From the NCBI RefSeq assembly GCF_004217145.1, contig NZ_SHKR01000011.1, positions 992,001 to 1,056,000 of the forward strand: a stretch of 64,000 bases of DNA. Direction: 5' to 3'. Under the pieces are notes generated by a model. The model had not been told where the DNA came from. It searched no databases and saw only the letters and a list, made by a program, of their open reading frames with translations. The position numbers were made by a program, and so were the translations under genes. This stretch comes from Kribbella rubisoli. GTDB taxonomy: Bacteria > Actinomycetota > Actinomycetes > Propionibacteriales > Kribbellaceae. Positions 23,950 through 33,389 of this stretch are shown here, in pieces. Position 1 is the first letter of the stretch; every line of letters starts with the position of its first letter.

Positions 23950-25962
23950 ATGCCCCCCGATACGTCTGACACCCTCCAGGCCGAGAAGGACTACCTCAAG
24001 AACTCCCGGGCCGCGCTGGCCGTGATGCGGGAGAAGACCGGCGCACTGGAGATCCACAGCGCCGACCGGGTCAACCAGGAGTTCCTGAAGGCCGCCATCT
24101 ACCGGCGGATGAAGGAGCTCGAGGACGACCCCGACGTACCGCTGTTCTTCGGGCGGCTCGACTACCTCGAGCCGACAGACGAGACCTTCCACATCGGCCG
24201 CCGGCACGTGAACGACACGCTGGGTGAGCCGCTGGTGGTGGACTGGCGAGCAGACATCTCGGTGCCGTTCTACCGGGCCAGCAAGACCGAGCCGATGGGC
24301 GTGGGGGTACGCCGTCGGTTCGGCTTCACACACGGCGAGATGACGGCGTTCGAGGACGAGGACCTCACCGCGAGCGGGCAGGTCGAGCAGCACAGCAACA
24401 TCCTGGACGCCGAGATCGAGCGCCCGCGTTCCGGCCCGATGCGGGACATCGTGGCGACCATCCAGCCGGAGCAGGACGTGATCGTCCGGGCCGGCGTCGA
24501 CGACACCATCTGCGTGCAGGGAGCGCCCGGTACCGGTAAGACAGCGGTCGGGCTGCACAGGGCGGCGTACCTGCTCTATGCGTACCGGGACCAGCTCAGT
24601 CGGGCCGGCGTGCTCGTGGTCGGCCCGAACGCGAGCTTCCTGCGCTACATCGGCGACGTCCTCCCCGCACTGGGTGAGATCGAGGCGAAGCAGACCACAG
24701 TCGAGGAGCTGGTCGGGCGGGTGAAGATCGCCGGGCCGGGGCCTGCGCTGGTCGACGTGCTCAAGGGCGACGCGCGGATGGCCGAAGTACTGCACCGCGC
24801 CGTCTGGTCGAGCGTCAATCTGCCCCAGGAGTCGCTGGTCGTGCCGCGTGGGGCGCACCGCTGGCGCGTCGCGGCGTACCAGGCCGAGGAGCTGATCACC
24901 GAGCTGCGCAACCGCGGCATCCGGTACGGCGCGGGCCGGGCGATGCTGCCCCAGCGACTGGCCCATGCGGTCCTGCTGCGCATGGAAGCGGCGGGCGACT
25001 CACCCGACGACCGGGTGCAGGACTCGGTGGCGCGGAGCCGACCGGTCAAGCAGTACGCCGAGGCGCTCTGGCCGGCCGTAGACCCTGCGAAGCTGCTGTT
25101 CCGTCTCTTCACCGACCCCGAGCTGCTGGCTGAGCACGCCGACGGCATCCTCACTGCAGACGAGCAGGCGATGCTGATCTGGGACAAGCTGCCGCGGTCC
25201 GCTGGTGCGGCCAAGTGGTCCGTCGCCGATGCCACTCTGATCGACGAGATCGCAGATCTGGTCGACCGTACGCCGTCACTCGGCCACGTCGTGCTGGACG
25301 AGGCGCAGGACCTGTCCGCCATGCAGCTGCGCGCCGTCGGACGACGCTGCTCGACCGGCTCGATGACTGTCCTCGGTGACATCGCGCAGGGCACCACACC
25401 GTGGGCCACGCCGTCCTGGGACGAGGCGTTGAAGCACCTGGGCAAGACAGGCGCCCACACCGAGGAGCTGACCGCGGGCTTCCGCGTCCCCGGCCAAGTG
25501 ATCGAGTACGCCGCCCGCCTCCTCCCGACAATCGCACCGCACCTCAAGCCCCCGACGGCGGTACGACGGGCGCGTGGTGAGCTCACGATCTCCCGCGTAC
25601 CGGACAGCCTCGCCGCCGCGGTCACCGCCGTACGTGAGGTGTCTGAGCGTCCCGGGTCGATCGGGCTGATCGTTCCGGACGCACTGGTGGTTGCTACCCG
25701 GAAAGCGCTGCACGGCATCCCGTTCTCGGTTCTGGGCGACGAAGACGACGTTGACGCCCACCTGGACGTCGTGCCGGCGTCGCTTGCCAAGGGTCTCGAG
25801 TTCGACCATGTCGTGCTGGTGGAGCCGGCCGGCATCGTGGCGGGTGAGGCCGACGAGCGGACCGGTCTCCGCCGGCTCTATGTCTGTCTGACCCGTGCGG
25901 TCACCTCACTGGTCGTGGTCCACAACGAAGACCTCTCCGAGGTTCTAACTGCGCATATTTAG
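23950..25962 (+). CDS. helR: HelR/HelD-like RNA polymerase-associated ATPase
   Basis: 670 aa, ATG after GGAGGTTTCTGC. UvrD-like SF1 core split by insertions: GAPGTGKTAVGLHRAAYLLYAYR (Walker A, about residues 191-199), VVLDEAQDLSAMQ (Walker B, about 450), and the C-terminal GLEFDHVVLVEP and YVCLTRAVTSL motifs. The N-terminus carries the long helical arm, then FGRLDY and VVDWRADISVPFYRA, diagnostic for HelD-type proteins that pull stalled RNA polymerase off DNA. HelR members protect against rifampicin. I found no rifamycin-associated element in the short upstream gap. Its end overlaps the convergent gene by 4 bp. Confidence 0.88.
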   Translation: MPPDTSDTLQAEKDYLKNSRAALAVMREKTGALEIHSADRVNQEFLKAAIYRRMKELEDDPDVPLFFGRLDYLEPTDETFHIGRRHVNDTLGEPLVVDWRADISVPFYRASKTEPMGVGVRRRFGFTHGEMTAFEDEDLTASGQVEQHSNILDAEIERPRSGPMRDIVATIQPEQDVIVRAGVDDTICVQGAPGTGKTAVGLHRAAYLLYAYRDQLSRAGVLVVGPNASFLRYIGDVLPALGEIEAKQTTVEELVGRVKIAGPGPALVDVLKGDARMAEVLHRAVWSSVNLPQESLVVPRGAHRWRVAAYQAEELITELRNRGIRYGAGRAMLPQRLAHAVLLRMEAAGDSPDDRVQDSVARSRPVKQYAEALWPAVDPAKLLFRLFTDPELLAEHADGILTADEQAMLIWDKLPRSAGAAKWSVADATLIDEIADLVDRTPSLGHVVLDEAQDLSAMQLRAVGRRCSTGSMTVLGDIAQGTTPWATPSWDEALKHLGKTGAHTEELTAGFRVPGQVIEYAARLLPTIAPHLKPPTAVRRARGELTISRVPDSLAAAVTAVREVSERPGSIGLIVPDALVVATRKALHGIPFSVLGDEDDVDAHLDVVPASLAKGLEFDHVVLVEPAGIVAGEADERTGLRRLYVCLTRAVTSLVVVHNEDLSEVLTAHI

Positions 25963-27377
25963 AACCCGCGGGACCCACCGGACCGGCGCGACGAACGCCG
26001 GGACGAGCCGCCACCGCTCGAGCGGGTCCGCGACGAGAAGGAACTCCGCCGGCTCGAACCGCTGTACCAGCTGCTCCCACCGTCGTCATCCGAGCTGCTG
26101 CTCGACGAGGCTGCCCAATCGCCGACGGAGCTGCTGAGGTCCGAGCTGAACCGGCTGAAGCGTGAACCTGGCCGACGGGACCGCCAGCGCGACCGCATCT
26201 CCTCGCCACGGCGCCGGAAGTCGGAGTCCGGGAACCACCACACGCGGCCGTCGCCCTGTGACCAGTAGCCGTCGACGTACGCGGCGAGGTCCTCGGCGTG
26301 CTCCCAGTACGGCGTCGAGAGCTGCCAGCCCTTCACCATTCGGATCTGGGGCTCCTCGCCGGCCTCGTCCCGTTGCTTGCAGGCCGCGCAGACGTCGATC
26401 GAGCGAGCCGCTCCGTCCTCGGGCTTCCACTCGATCTCGTCCGTGCTCGGTCCGTGCCGCGGGTCGAAGAAGCAGGGCGCTGTCGGCTCCGGGATCGGCT
26501 TGCCGGCCCGGACCGCGTCCAGGCAGACCAGTCCGTAGCGGGCTGAGCCGAGCAGTGTCGTGACTGCCTCGATGTCCTTGTCGCCCTGTGCCTCGTCCAG
26601 CCGGTGCCGCGCCTTCTCTACCGTGTCGAGCACGTCCTTCGACAGCTTGGACTGCTGCGGCTCGGACACCGTCGGCAGCGCGGAGACCTGCTGCGACAGC
26701 GCGATGATCTCTTCGTCCAGCAGCGGCTTGCTGACGCTGAGGTGAGCCTTCTCGTCCTTCCGTCGCGTCCTGCGAGCACCCCACGCGGTCAGGCCGTACC
26801 AGAGCCCTATCACGCCGGCCAGACCACCGGCGTACGGCGCGGCGTCGACGTAGAACGGCTTGTTGACCACCTGAGCCCGCTCGATGAACCGCTCCAGCAT
26901 CGGCTCGTACTCCGGCGCACAGCAGTCGACCGCCTGGTCCACCGCGTCGCCAACGAAGTACGTCGGTCCGTGGTCGGCCCGCTGTACGGCGTGGAACCCG
27001 CGTCCCGCGGACTCCGAGTTCGCATCGACGAGTACGCCGTAGACGCCCTCGACGCCGACACGGTCGTACAACTGGTCTGCGATCTCCTCACCCTCCCAGG
27101 CGAGGTTCACGTAATACCCGCTGTCCGACGTGTTGATCTTCGATGCAGGGATGACGGCGATGCGGATCGGAGCGGACGCCTTCTTGGCAGCGGCGTCGAG
27201 CTCCGCGACCTCGCTGCTCGTCAGCTCCTTCACGTCCGGGTCGACCCAGACACCGGCGTCGCCCAGGTGACTGGCGACGGTGTTCATGTACGCGTCAGGG
27301 TCCGTGGCAGCATGCGCCGGCAAGGCGGGCAGGGCCGACAGAGCGATGATGGCGAACGCGCCGAGCAGACGTTTCAT
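25959..27377 (-). CDS. Secreted TPM-like membrane protein with Cys/His motif and Ser/Arg tail
   Basis: 472 aa. Signal peptide (residues 1-23, ending AHA), an external TPM-like domain about 40-170 (VWVDPDVKEL, RIAVIPAS, GVYGVLVD), a membrane helix at about 182-200, and a cytoplasmic part with a helical segment. It contains CFFDPRHG (302-309) and CAAC (330-333), a C/H/CxxC set that could bind zinc. The last 80 residues are extremely Ser/Arg/Gly-rich and end GGSRGF. It overlaps its upstream paralogue by 4 bp. Function unknown; the layout suggests a membrane sensor or stress protein. Confidence 0.72.
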   Translation of the reverse strand: MKRLLGAFAIIALSALPALPAHAATDPDAYMNTVASHLGDAGVWVDPDVKELTSSEVAELDAAAKKASAPIRIAVIPASKINTSDSGYYVNLAWEGEEIADQLYDRVGVEGVYGVLVDANSESAGRGFHAVQRADHGPTYFVGDAVDQAVDCCAPEYEPMLERFIERAQVVNKPFYVDAAPYAGGLAGVIGLWYGLTAWGARRTRRKDEKAHLSVSKPLLDEEIIALSQQVSALPTVSEPQQSKLSKDVLDTVEKARHRLDEAQGDKDIEAVTTLLGSARYGLVCLDAVRAGKPIPEPTAPCFFDPRHGPSTDEIEWKPEDGAARSIDVCAACKQRDEAGEEPQIRMVKGWQLSTPYWEHAEDLAAYVDGYWSQGDGRVWWFPDSDFRRRGEEMRSRWRSRRPGSRFSRFSSDLSSSVGDWAASSSSSSDDDGGSSWYSGSSRRSSFSSRTRSSGGGSSRRSSRRSGGSRGF

Positions 27378-28378
27378 CGTGATCCTCCCGAGAGGCGGTC
27401 GCGGCAGGCACTACAGACCGGGACTTCCCGTGGCTTGCCGCCGGGTGGCGTGTACATCCAGTCGGTCACGGACGTGCCGTGGCTGGGATCGAAGAAGCAC
27501 GCGGCTCTGCGTGCCGGAGCAGGTGTGCCGGCGACCTTGGCCTGCGCACTGGCCAGTCGCCAACGCCCGTACTCGACCGTGGCCCGGACTTCGCGCAGCT
27601 TGTCGTCGTCAGGCTCTCCGTCGACTACGCGACCGGCGTCGGCGTACGCATCCATCGCCGCCTGCACATCCGCCGCTGTATCCACGCCGACCAGACGCAC
27701 GTCCGCCGCATCCAGTTCCTCACCGAACCGCGTCACGTCCTCGCGGGCAGCCGAACGCCGCTCGGCAACGGTGTCCACCTCATCCGGCAGCACCTCGTAC
27801 GACGGCCGGTAGAGCGCGGGTCCTTCGTCCTTCTTGCGCGACCACGAACGTATCGAGCGAGCGAGGAACAGAGCAGCCAGGAGCATCACCAGGACGCCCG
27901 CCCCGGCCCATAACCATCCCGGGCCTGACGACGTCTTCGGTACGTCGAGTTGGTCGAGCACTCCGTTGAGCGTGCCGACCGGATCGGAACGGCTGTGCTT
28001 GCCCAGCTCGTCGGTCAGGATCTCCGCGATCGGGGTGTCGACACCGACCGCACTCCCCCAGCTGATGGCGCCGCCGAACACCACCAGATAGATGCCGTCC
28101 GCCTGCTGGCGATCGACCAGCTGGTCGACGTACGTATGGGCTGCCGCACTCTGGTCGCCAGGACCGAGTACGGCGGCGGGCACGACCGCGATGCGAATCG
28201 CCGGGTCGTGCCCGTTCACCCGTTCAGCCAGCTCGGCGGCGTCCTTGTCCGGTACCAGCGACCGCTGCGCCGGATCGACGTACACCGGTGAGGTCTTCCA
28301 GCTGTCGACCACTGCCGCCGGATCGCTGGAGCCCGTCAGAGTGGAGGCGAGCAACAGCACACCGGCAAGCAGACGCAT
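27374..28378 (-). CDS. Paralogous TPM-like membrane protein with Cys/His motif
   Basis: 334 aa, lacking the Ser/Arg tail of its downstream neighbour. Short signal sequence, an external domain with the same pattern (VYVDPAQRSLV, RIAVVPAAVLG, GIYLVVFGGA), one membrane helix near residues 153-175, then a helical cytoplasmic region and the motif CFFDPSHGTS...VPVCSACRDRL at the C-terminus. The shared C-F-F-D-P-x-H-G and CxAC motifs and the common order show tandem duplication. Stop and start overlap as ATGA, so the two products are made together. No function can be assigned. Confidence 0.72.
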   Translation of the reverse strand: MRLLAGVLLLASTLTGSSDPAAVVDSWKTSPVYVDPAQRSLVPDKDAAELAERVNGHDPAIRIAVVPAAVLGPGDQSAAAHTYVDQLVDRQQADGIYLVVFGGAISWGSAVGVDTPIAEILTDELGKHSRSDPVGTLNGVLDQLDVPKTSSGPGWLWAGAGVLVMLLAALFLARSIRSWSRKKDEGPALYRPSYEVLPDEVDTVAERRSAAREDVTRFGEELDAADVRLVGVDTAADVQAAMDAYADAGRVVDGEPDDDKLREVRATVEYGRWRLASAQAKVAGTPAPARRAACFFDPSHGTSVTDWMYTPPGGKPREVPVCSACRDRLSGGSR

Positions 28379-28409
28379 GGGCAGAAGCCTGCCCTACCGC
28401 AGGTCCTCG

Positions 28410-29600
28410 TCAGTCAGCAGCCGCTGTGACGAAGATGTCCTCGTCGCGCTCAAGCTCCTCGACCCGCTGGAGCGCAGAGTCACGCCAGAGCGCGTAGACC
28501 AGGCCGAGCACGACCAGGGACAGTGCGCTGGCCAGCACTGGCAGATAGCCGACGCCGAACGACTGGATGACCAGTCCGCCCACCACGGCCGACAGTCCGG
28601 CTCCGAGGTAGATGGCGGACGCGTTGAGCGAGATCAGCAGGCCACCGCCGAGCTCGAGCAACAGGTTCTGGATCGGCGGGTTGAAGGCCCAGGTCAGCAT
28701 GCCCCACACCACCAGTGCGGCACCGGCACCCACCTCGGTTGTCAGCGTGACGTCCAGTGTCGCGAGGACTGCGGTGATGCCGATCATCAGCACGGCGAGA
28801 GTACGCAGACTGCCGAAGCGGTCCGTGATCCGGCCGCCGAGGAAATTGCCGATGACCGCGCCCACGCCGTACAGCAGAAGGAGCAGACCGGTCACATTGC
28901 CGGTCAGGCCGGCGGTGTGCTTCAGCAGCGGGACGATGTAGATGTACACGCTGAACGCGGCGAGCACTGCGAGGACTGTGATCGCCAGGATGATCTGCAC
29001 GCGCCGATCAGTCACACCGGCGAAGCGTTCACGCAGGCTGACCGCTGGAGGCGCGTCGACCGTGGGCAGTGCGGCCCGCTCGGCGATAGCAACCAGCACG
29101 GCGACTGCGGTGATGAGAGCGAACACGCCCTTGTAGCCAAGGCTCGGGCCAAGCAGGGTGCCAGCAGGTACGCCGAGGACCAGCGCGAAGGTCAGACCGC
29201 CGAACACGATGGCAACTGCTCTCCCGCGCTCCTCCGGTCGCATCAGGCTCGTGGCGAACAGAGTGGCTGCCGGCGTGTACATAGCGGCGCCGAACGCAGC
29301 CACGACCCGGCCGGCGATCAGGATCGGGTAGTTGACGGCCAGCGCGGCGATCAGGTTGCCGAGCGCGGCCAGGACCAGTGCTGCGATCAGGAGCGTACGG
29401 CGCTCCCACCGGCCGGTCAGCGTGGACAGGATCGGCGCACCGATCGCATAAGACAGGGAGAACGCGGTGGCGAGCTGGCCCGCGGCGGTCAGCGAGACAT
29501 GCAGCTCGGAGCTCACGTCGGGGAGCACACCGGACACGACGTACGCGCTGGTGCCGACCGCGAACGCACCGGCGCCGAGCAGGTAGATCCGTGCGGACAT
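28410..29600 (-). CDS. MFS transporter, DHA1-type
   Basis: 396 aa, twelve hydrophobic segments, ATG preceded by GGAAGG. Loop 2-3 signature GAPILSTLTGRWERRTLL and the second copy GGRITDRFGSLRTL after TM8 are standard for the major facilitator superfamily; the N-terminus GTSAYVVSGVLPDVSSELHVS matches drug:H+ antiporter-1 proteins (Ara/chloramphenicol-exporter group). Probably a proton-driven efflux pump. It is divergent from an ArsR-type regulator gene, with an ATCGTACTACGAT palindrome between them, so the regulator likely controls it. Substrate unknown. Confidence 0.88.
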   Translation of the reverse strand: MSARIYLLGAGAFAVGTSAYVVSGVLPDVSSELHVSLTAAGQLATAFSLSYAIGAPILSTLTGRWERRTLLIAALVLAALGNLIAALAVNYPILIAGRVVAAFGAAMYTPAATLFATSLMRPEERGRAVAIVFGGLTFALVLGVPAGTLLGPSLGYKGVFALITAVAVLVAIAERAALPTVDAPPAVSLRERFAGVTDRRVQIILAITVLAVLAAFSVYIYIVPLLKHTAGLTGNVTGLLLLLYGVGAVIGNFLGGRITDRFGSLRTLAVLMIGITAVLATLDVTLTTEVGAGAALVVWGMLTWAFNPPIQNLLLELGGGLLISLNASAIYLGAGLSAVVGGLVIQSFGVGYLPVLASALSLVVLGLVYALWRDSALQRVEELERDEDIFVTAAAD

Positions 29601-29639
29601 CGAAGGCCTTCCGGGAAGAGGTTCACTAGTTCGATCGTC

Positions 29640-29683
29640 ATCGTACTACGATCTTCATCGAACTTCGACCGACGTCGTACTAT
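29640..29683. promoter_or_regulatory. ArsR-type operator and leaderless promoter
   Basis: ATCGTACTACGAT (29640-29652) is a perfect 13-bp palindrome with a central C. Its half CGTACTA recurs at 29676-29682, overlapping TACTAT (29678-29683), a -10 hexamer that ends 6 nt before the ATG at 29690. The regulator transcript is therefore probably leaderless, and occupation of the second half-site would block it. Confidence 0.55.
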
Positions 29684-29689
29684 GGACAC

Positions 29690-30001
29690 ATGGCCACAAA
29701 AGTCCTCCCGCAGCCGGAGCGGGAAGAGATCCGCGTCGAAGCGGTTCTGCAGGCGCTGGGCGAGCCTGTCCGGCTCACGATCGTCCGCGCATTGGCCGAC
29801 AACCCGGCAGGCGTCTGCTGCGGTGAGATCGAGCTCCCCGTCACCGCGTCCACCCGCGCCCATCACCTCAAGACACTGCGCGAGGCCGGCGTGCTGTCCA
29901 CCCACACCGACGGCACCCGCCGGATCAGCATCCTCCGCCGCGAGGACCTCGAGGCGCTGTACCCGGGCCTGCTCACGGGGATCCTGTCCGCCAAGCAGTA
30001 A
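29690..30001 (+). CDS. ArsR-family winged-helix regulator
   Basis: 103 aa. Winged helix: AVLQALGEPVRLTIVRALADN, then CGEIELPVTASTRAHHLKTLREAGVLSTHTDGTRRISILR with the recognition helix TASTRAHHLKTLR. CC at about 44-45 sits where metal or redox sensing cysteines occur in some ArsR proteins but the classic ELCVC pair is absent. Divergent from the MFS exporter and separated by a palindrome, fitting repression of both. The -10 hexamer is six bases from the ATG, implying leaderless translation. Confidence 0.88.
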   Translation: MATKVLPQPEREEIRVEAVLQALGEPVRLTIVRALADNPAGVCCGEIELPVTASTRAHHLKTLREAGVLSTHTDGTRRISILRREDLEALYPGLLTGILSAKQ

Positions 30002-30098
30002 CCATCTGCACACACCCGGTGAACCTGCACGCCAACCGCAAGGTGGCGGTGGGGTGATCGAGGGCTGGTTGTAGAGGTGCTGCTGGCAGACTGAAGCA

Positions 30099-32345
30099 GT
30101 GGTGGAGCTTCGGGCGCGGTGGGCTGACCTGGTGCCCGGGTCTGCCTCCCTCGCGGACGAGCTGATCGCGCGGTACGTCGACCGCAACCGCCGCGCGTAC
30201 CGCGACCAGTACCTCGGCATCGTCCTCACCGCGCTGGACTCGTTCATCCAGCTCTCCACCGACCCGACCAGCGTCCGGCTCGCGGCGTGGTTCCACCGTG
30301 CCGTGCACGAGCCGGGTGGCACGCCATCCGAAGACGCCGAGGCTTCAGCCCGGTTGGCCGAGCAGCTCCTCCCGCAGTACGGCGTACCGCCGATCCGCAT
30401 CGCCGAAGTCGCCCGGCTGATCCGTCTGACCGGTGACCTCGCCGCACCACCACCGGACGCGTACGCACCACCTCGCCGCGACGCGAACGGCGACGTACTG
30501 CTCGATGCCGTCAACGCGATCCTCGCCGCCGACCCCAGCCGGTACGCCGTCCACACCGCCGAGGTACGTCGGGACGCCGGCGACCGCAAGGTCGCACTCG
30601 AGCACCGGTACGACGAAGTACGCGAACTGCTCGACGGCCACCTCTACCGCACGCAGCTGGCGCGGCAGCGACTCGGACCGGTCGCACGCGTCAACCTCGA
30701 GTCGGAGCTGGCCGGACTGGACAGCGAACTCCCCGCTCCGTGGCGTGGTTGGCAACAGGCCGCACTGACCGCGACCGCTACCTTCACCGCGATCGCCGCC
30801 GCTGTGGTCGCCATCGCCGCCTCTGGTGCGTCCTGGCAAACCCCAGCAGCACAAGACGAAGCCGGCTGGCCACCTATCGCGCTGGCTGTCCTGTCGTTCT
30901 TCAGCGCACCGATCCTGTTCCGCTGCGCCCGTAGCGCCAGTCAGCGCGCCCGCCTCATCGCCGGCGCCGTACTGGCGATCGCGGTGACCGGACTGCTCGT
31001 CGCCTGGGCGCAGGCACCTCGGACGAACGTTGCCGTTGGGGTCGGTCTCCGCGTCCCGTTGATGATCTCCGCACTGCTCCTGCTGCTGATCGCCAGCGCT
31101 GCAGCCCTGGTGGCCTCGCTGCTCCGCACCAGGACGGCCCGCTTTCTCCCGGCGCGCAACCTGGGCCAACAACTCGCGTGGCTGGCAGCACCGGTCGCGG
31201 TGGCTCTCGCGCTGCTGCTGATCATCCAGCCGCTGTCGCGCGGCTATGTGCTCAGCTCCAACGAGCGGGTCGAAGGAACACCAGGCCAAGCGGGCAAGGC
31301 GACGCCGTCCGTCCTCGACGGCAACGTCGCGTGGGTCAGTGAGTCGGTTGCCGGCACCGGCGCAGAAGAAGCGATCGGCACCCGCTACGGCATCGCGATC
31401 CCTCGTCCGAGCGGCGTGGTCGAGATGCTCGATGCGGCCACCGGCGAACTGCGCTGGCGGTACAGCCGATCCGATTCCGACGAGAAGCCGGTCATCGCTG
31501 CGACCGGCAACGGCGACTACGTCCTCGCCCAGTTCGCCGACGTCGGCTACCTCCTGCTCGACGCGAACACCGGCGAGCGCAAGGCCGCTTGGCCCGGCCG
31601 AACGCGGGACCGGTTCATCCAGCAGTCCCAACCCCTCCTGACCGGTGATCGCTCCGGCAAGCTGCACGGCGTGGACCCGAGCGGCCACGAACGCTGGACG
31701 TACGACTCGGGCGACTGCACCGACCTGGGCGCGATCGCCACGGCCGAGACGGTGGTCACGTTCGTGAGTCACACCTGCGACGACCGCCCTGACGAGATGG
31801 CTGCGCTGGACGTCCAAACTGGCAAGAAGCTGTGGACGAAGACGTCGGACACGTACCGGCGACCTGTCGTTGTCGCCGGTCTGGTTGTCGTGGCCGAGCC
31901 CGGCGGGGACGCCGACGTACCTGCCGCACTGACGGCGATCGAACCGCGGACCGGCGACGTCCGCTGGCGTTGGGAAGTGCCGAGGACCTGGTCGTGCCGC
32001 ACGCTGCTCAACGGTGCCGGGAAGTACCTGATCGTCGTCGACTGCCCCGGCCCGAGCAGCCTGGAGAACCGCAGGACCATCGTCACGGCGATCGACGCGA
32101 ACACCGGTCTGACCGCCTGGCAGACCCAGGCACCTGTCAGCCCACGCGTGAAGGTCACGGTGACAGCGGACGGCCGTGTCATCTCGTTGGGCCGCGGTCC
32201 GACCAGCTGCGTCGCAAACGTGATCAGCCAGACCGGCTTCCGTCAGGTCCGCCTGCCCACCGGCATCTCCTGCAACCGCGATCCGCGTGCCGTCGGGAAT
32301 CTGGTCCTCACGTCCGGCACGGGCACGGTCATCGCCCTGCGCTGA
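30099..32345 (+). CDS. Membrane protein: degenerate HD domain, five TM segments, PQQ-type propeller (paralogue 1)
   Basis: 748 aa. Residues about 1-200 align with the N-terminus of the paralogue at 33390-35771, a predicted HD metal-phosphohydrolase, but the active-site positions are lost: the YHDQRH segment reads YRDQYL and WFHDAIYD reads WFHRAVHE. Five membrane helices follow (about 215-380), placing the C-terminus outside. The external part has PQQ/quinoprotein repeats: LDAATGELRWRY, LDVQTGKKLWTK, IEPRTGDVRWRWE, IDANTGLTAWQT. GTG start. Likely a signalling protein with a non-catalytic cytoplasmic domain. It overlaps the convergent oxidoreductase by 17 bp. Confidence 0.75.
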   Translation: MVELRARWADLVPGSASLADELIARYVDRNRRAYRDQYLGIVLTALDSFIQLSTDPTSVRLAAWFHRAVHEPGGTPSEDAEASARLAEQLLPQYGVPPIRIAEVARLIRLTGDLAAPPPDAYAPPRRDANGDVLLDAVNAILAADPSRYAVHTAEVRRDAGDRKVALEHRYDEVRELLDGHLYRTQLARQRLGPVARVNLESELAGLDSELPAPWRGWQQAALTATATFTAIAAAVVAIAASGASWQTPAAQDEAGWPPIALAVLSFFSAPILFRCARSASQRARLIAGAVLAIAVTGLLVAWAQAPRTNVAVGVGLRVPLMISALLLLLIASAAALVASLLRTRTARFLPARNLGQQLAWLAAPVAVALALLLIIQPLSRGYVLSSNERVEGTPGQAGKATPSVLDGNVAWVSESVAGTGAEEAIGTRYGIAIPRPSGVVEMLDAATGELRWRYSRSDSDEKPVIAATGNGDYVLAQFADVGYLLLDANTGERKAAWPGRTRDRFIQQSQPLLTGDRSGKLHGVDPSGHERWTYDSGDCTDLGAIATAETVVTFVSHTCDDRPDEMAALDVQTGKKLWTKTSDTYRRPVVVAGLVVVAEPGGDADVPAALTAIEPRTGDVRWRWEVPRTWSCRTLLNGAGKYLIVVDCPGPSSLENRRTIVTAIDANTGLTAWQTQAPVSPRVKVTVTADGRVISLGRGPTSCVANVISQTGFRQVRLPTGISCNRDPRAVGNLVLTSGTGTVIALR

Positions 32346-33213
32346 GCTGCTTCTGCGCGGAGGCCAGGAGCTCGACGATGCGGGTGCCGAAGGCTACGTC
32401 GGTCGGATGGGACTCGCCTGACTCCGCTGCCACGACCAGCTCCTCCGCGGCGAGGCGGAGTGCGTCCGAAGCAAGGGTGGTGCGCTCCGGGAGCAGCGCC
32501 GTACCGGACTCTCCCCAGACTCCGGTCTCAAAGTTGCTGCCGGCCGGTGGGGCGAGCAGTGTGATGCTGCACGTGCTGGTCGCGCCGGACTCGTGCGTGA
32601 GGACCATATGGATCAGACCGTCGCCACCACCGACAGCCGTGAGCTCACCGATCGGACCGAGCATCGCGGCCAGGTTGGACAGCGCGTGCGGGCCGACGTC
32701 CCAGAGCGATCCCCACTCCTCGCGCCGCCAGACCGAGTTCGTGTAGCGGTTGCCCGGCGCATCCAAGGAGGCGAGCATCCGGCTCCAGCCGCCCTTCCAG
32801 CCCCCGGTGGCCTCCAGACCGGCGAAGAACTCGCGCATCGGCGGCTCGAACCGCTGGGTGAGGAACACGACCGACGCGATGCCCTCGTCCTCGGCCTCCT
32901 CGACCAGCGCGCGGGCGTCGTCCAGCGAGTCGGAGACCGGCTTGTCGAGCAGCAGATGCTTCCCGACGGCTGCCGCTTCGAGCGCCATCGACGCCTGAAC
33001 CCTCGGCGGTACGGCGAACGCGAGCGCGTCGACGGACTCGAGTAACTCCGCGTAGTCGTCGTATGCCGCCAGCCCGAACTCACCCGCGAAGGCGGCCGTT
33101 TTCTCCGGATGCCGCCCCCAGACGCCGGCCAGCTCGACCCCGGCCGCCGCCGTGAGCCCCGGAGCGTGCGTACGCGCCGCCCACCCGCCCGTCCCCACCA
33201 GACCGAACCGCAT
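32329..33213 (-). CDS. Gfo/Idh/MocA-family oxidoreductase
   Basis: 294 aa from the ATG at 33213, with GGAGG six bases upstream; a longer reading to 33282 has no ribosome site. Rossmann start MRFGLVGTGGWAARTHAPGL, then VWGRHPEKTAAFA, ALAFAVPPRVQASMALEAAAVGKHLLLDKPVS (the EKP/DKP lysine motif of the family), and the C-terminal sheet domain with GSLWDVGPHALSNLAAML, whose DxGxH supplies the catalytic His. NAD(P)-dependent oxidation of a sugar or inositol derivative is the usual reaction. It sits between the two HD-propeller paralogues but runs on the opposite strand. Confidence 0.88.
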   Translation of the reverse strand: MRFGLVGTGGWAARTHAPGLTAAAGVELAGVWGRHPEKTAAFAGEFGLAAYDDYAELLESVDALAFAVPPRVQASMALEAAAVGKHLLLDKPVSDSLDDARALVEEAEDEGIASVVFLTQRFEPPMREFFAGLEATGGWKGGWSRMLASLDAPGNRYTNSVWRREEWGSLWDVGPHALSNLAAMLGPIGELTAVGGGDGLIHMVLTHESGATSTCSITLLAPPAGSNFETGVWGESGTALLPERTTLASDALRLAAEELVVAAESGESHPTDVAFGTRIVELLASAQKQLSAGR

Positions 33214-33326
33214 CTCGCCCTCCAAGGCCGAAAGTGTGATCTGCACCGCAATTCCACCGGTGGAATTCGATGCCGGACGCACCTGTCGAACCGGTCAGGT
33301 GACGAGCCGATATCGCTTTGGCCACG

Positions 33327-33373
33327 ACCCTATCCGGGAACCCCGGATCGGTCGGTAGAGGCTCCGATAGGGT
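33327..33373. promoter_or_regulatory. Divergent promoter region with mirrored -10 elements and hairpin
   Basis: ACCCTATC (33327-33334) and GATAGGGT (33366-33373) are exact inverse copies; each contains a TAGGGT -10-like hexamer, one for the leftward oxidoreductase and one for the rightward HD-propeller gene at 33390. Between them ATCCGGG-AAC-CCCGGAT (33332-33348) forms a perfect 7-bp-arm palindrome. Confidence 0.5.
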
Positions 33374-33389
33374 GCCAGACTCCTTAGCC

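Noticed and set aside
28092..30074. Long plus-strand open frame across the MFS and ArsR genes
   Set aside because: Its product is Arg/Gln/Gly-rich without motifs, while both strands' real genes have starts, ribosome sites and family signatures.
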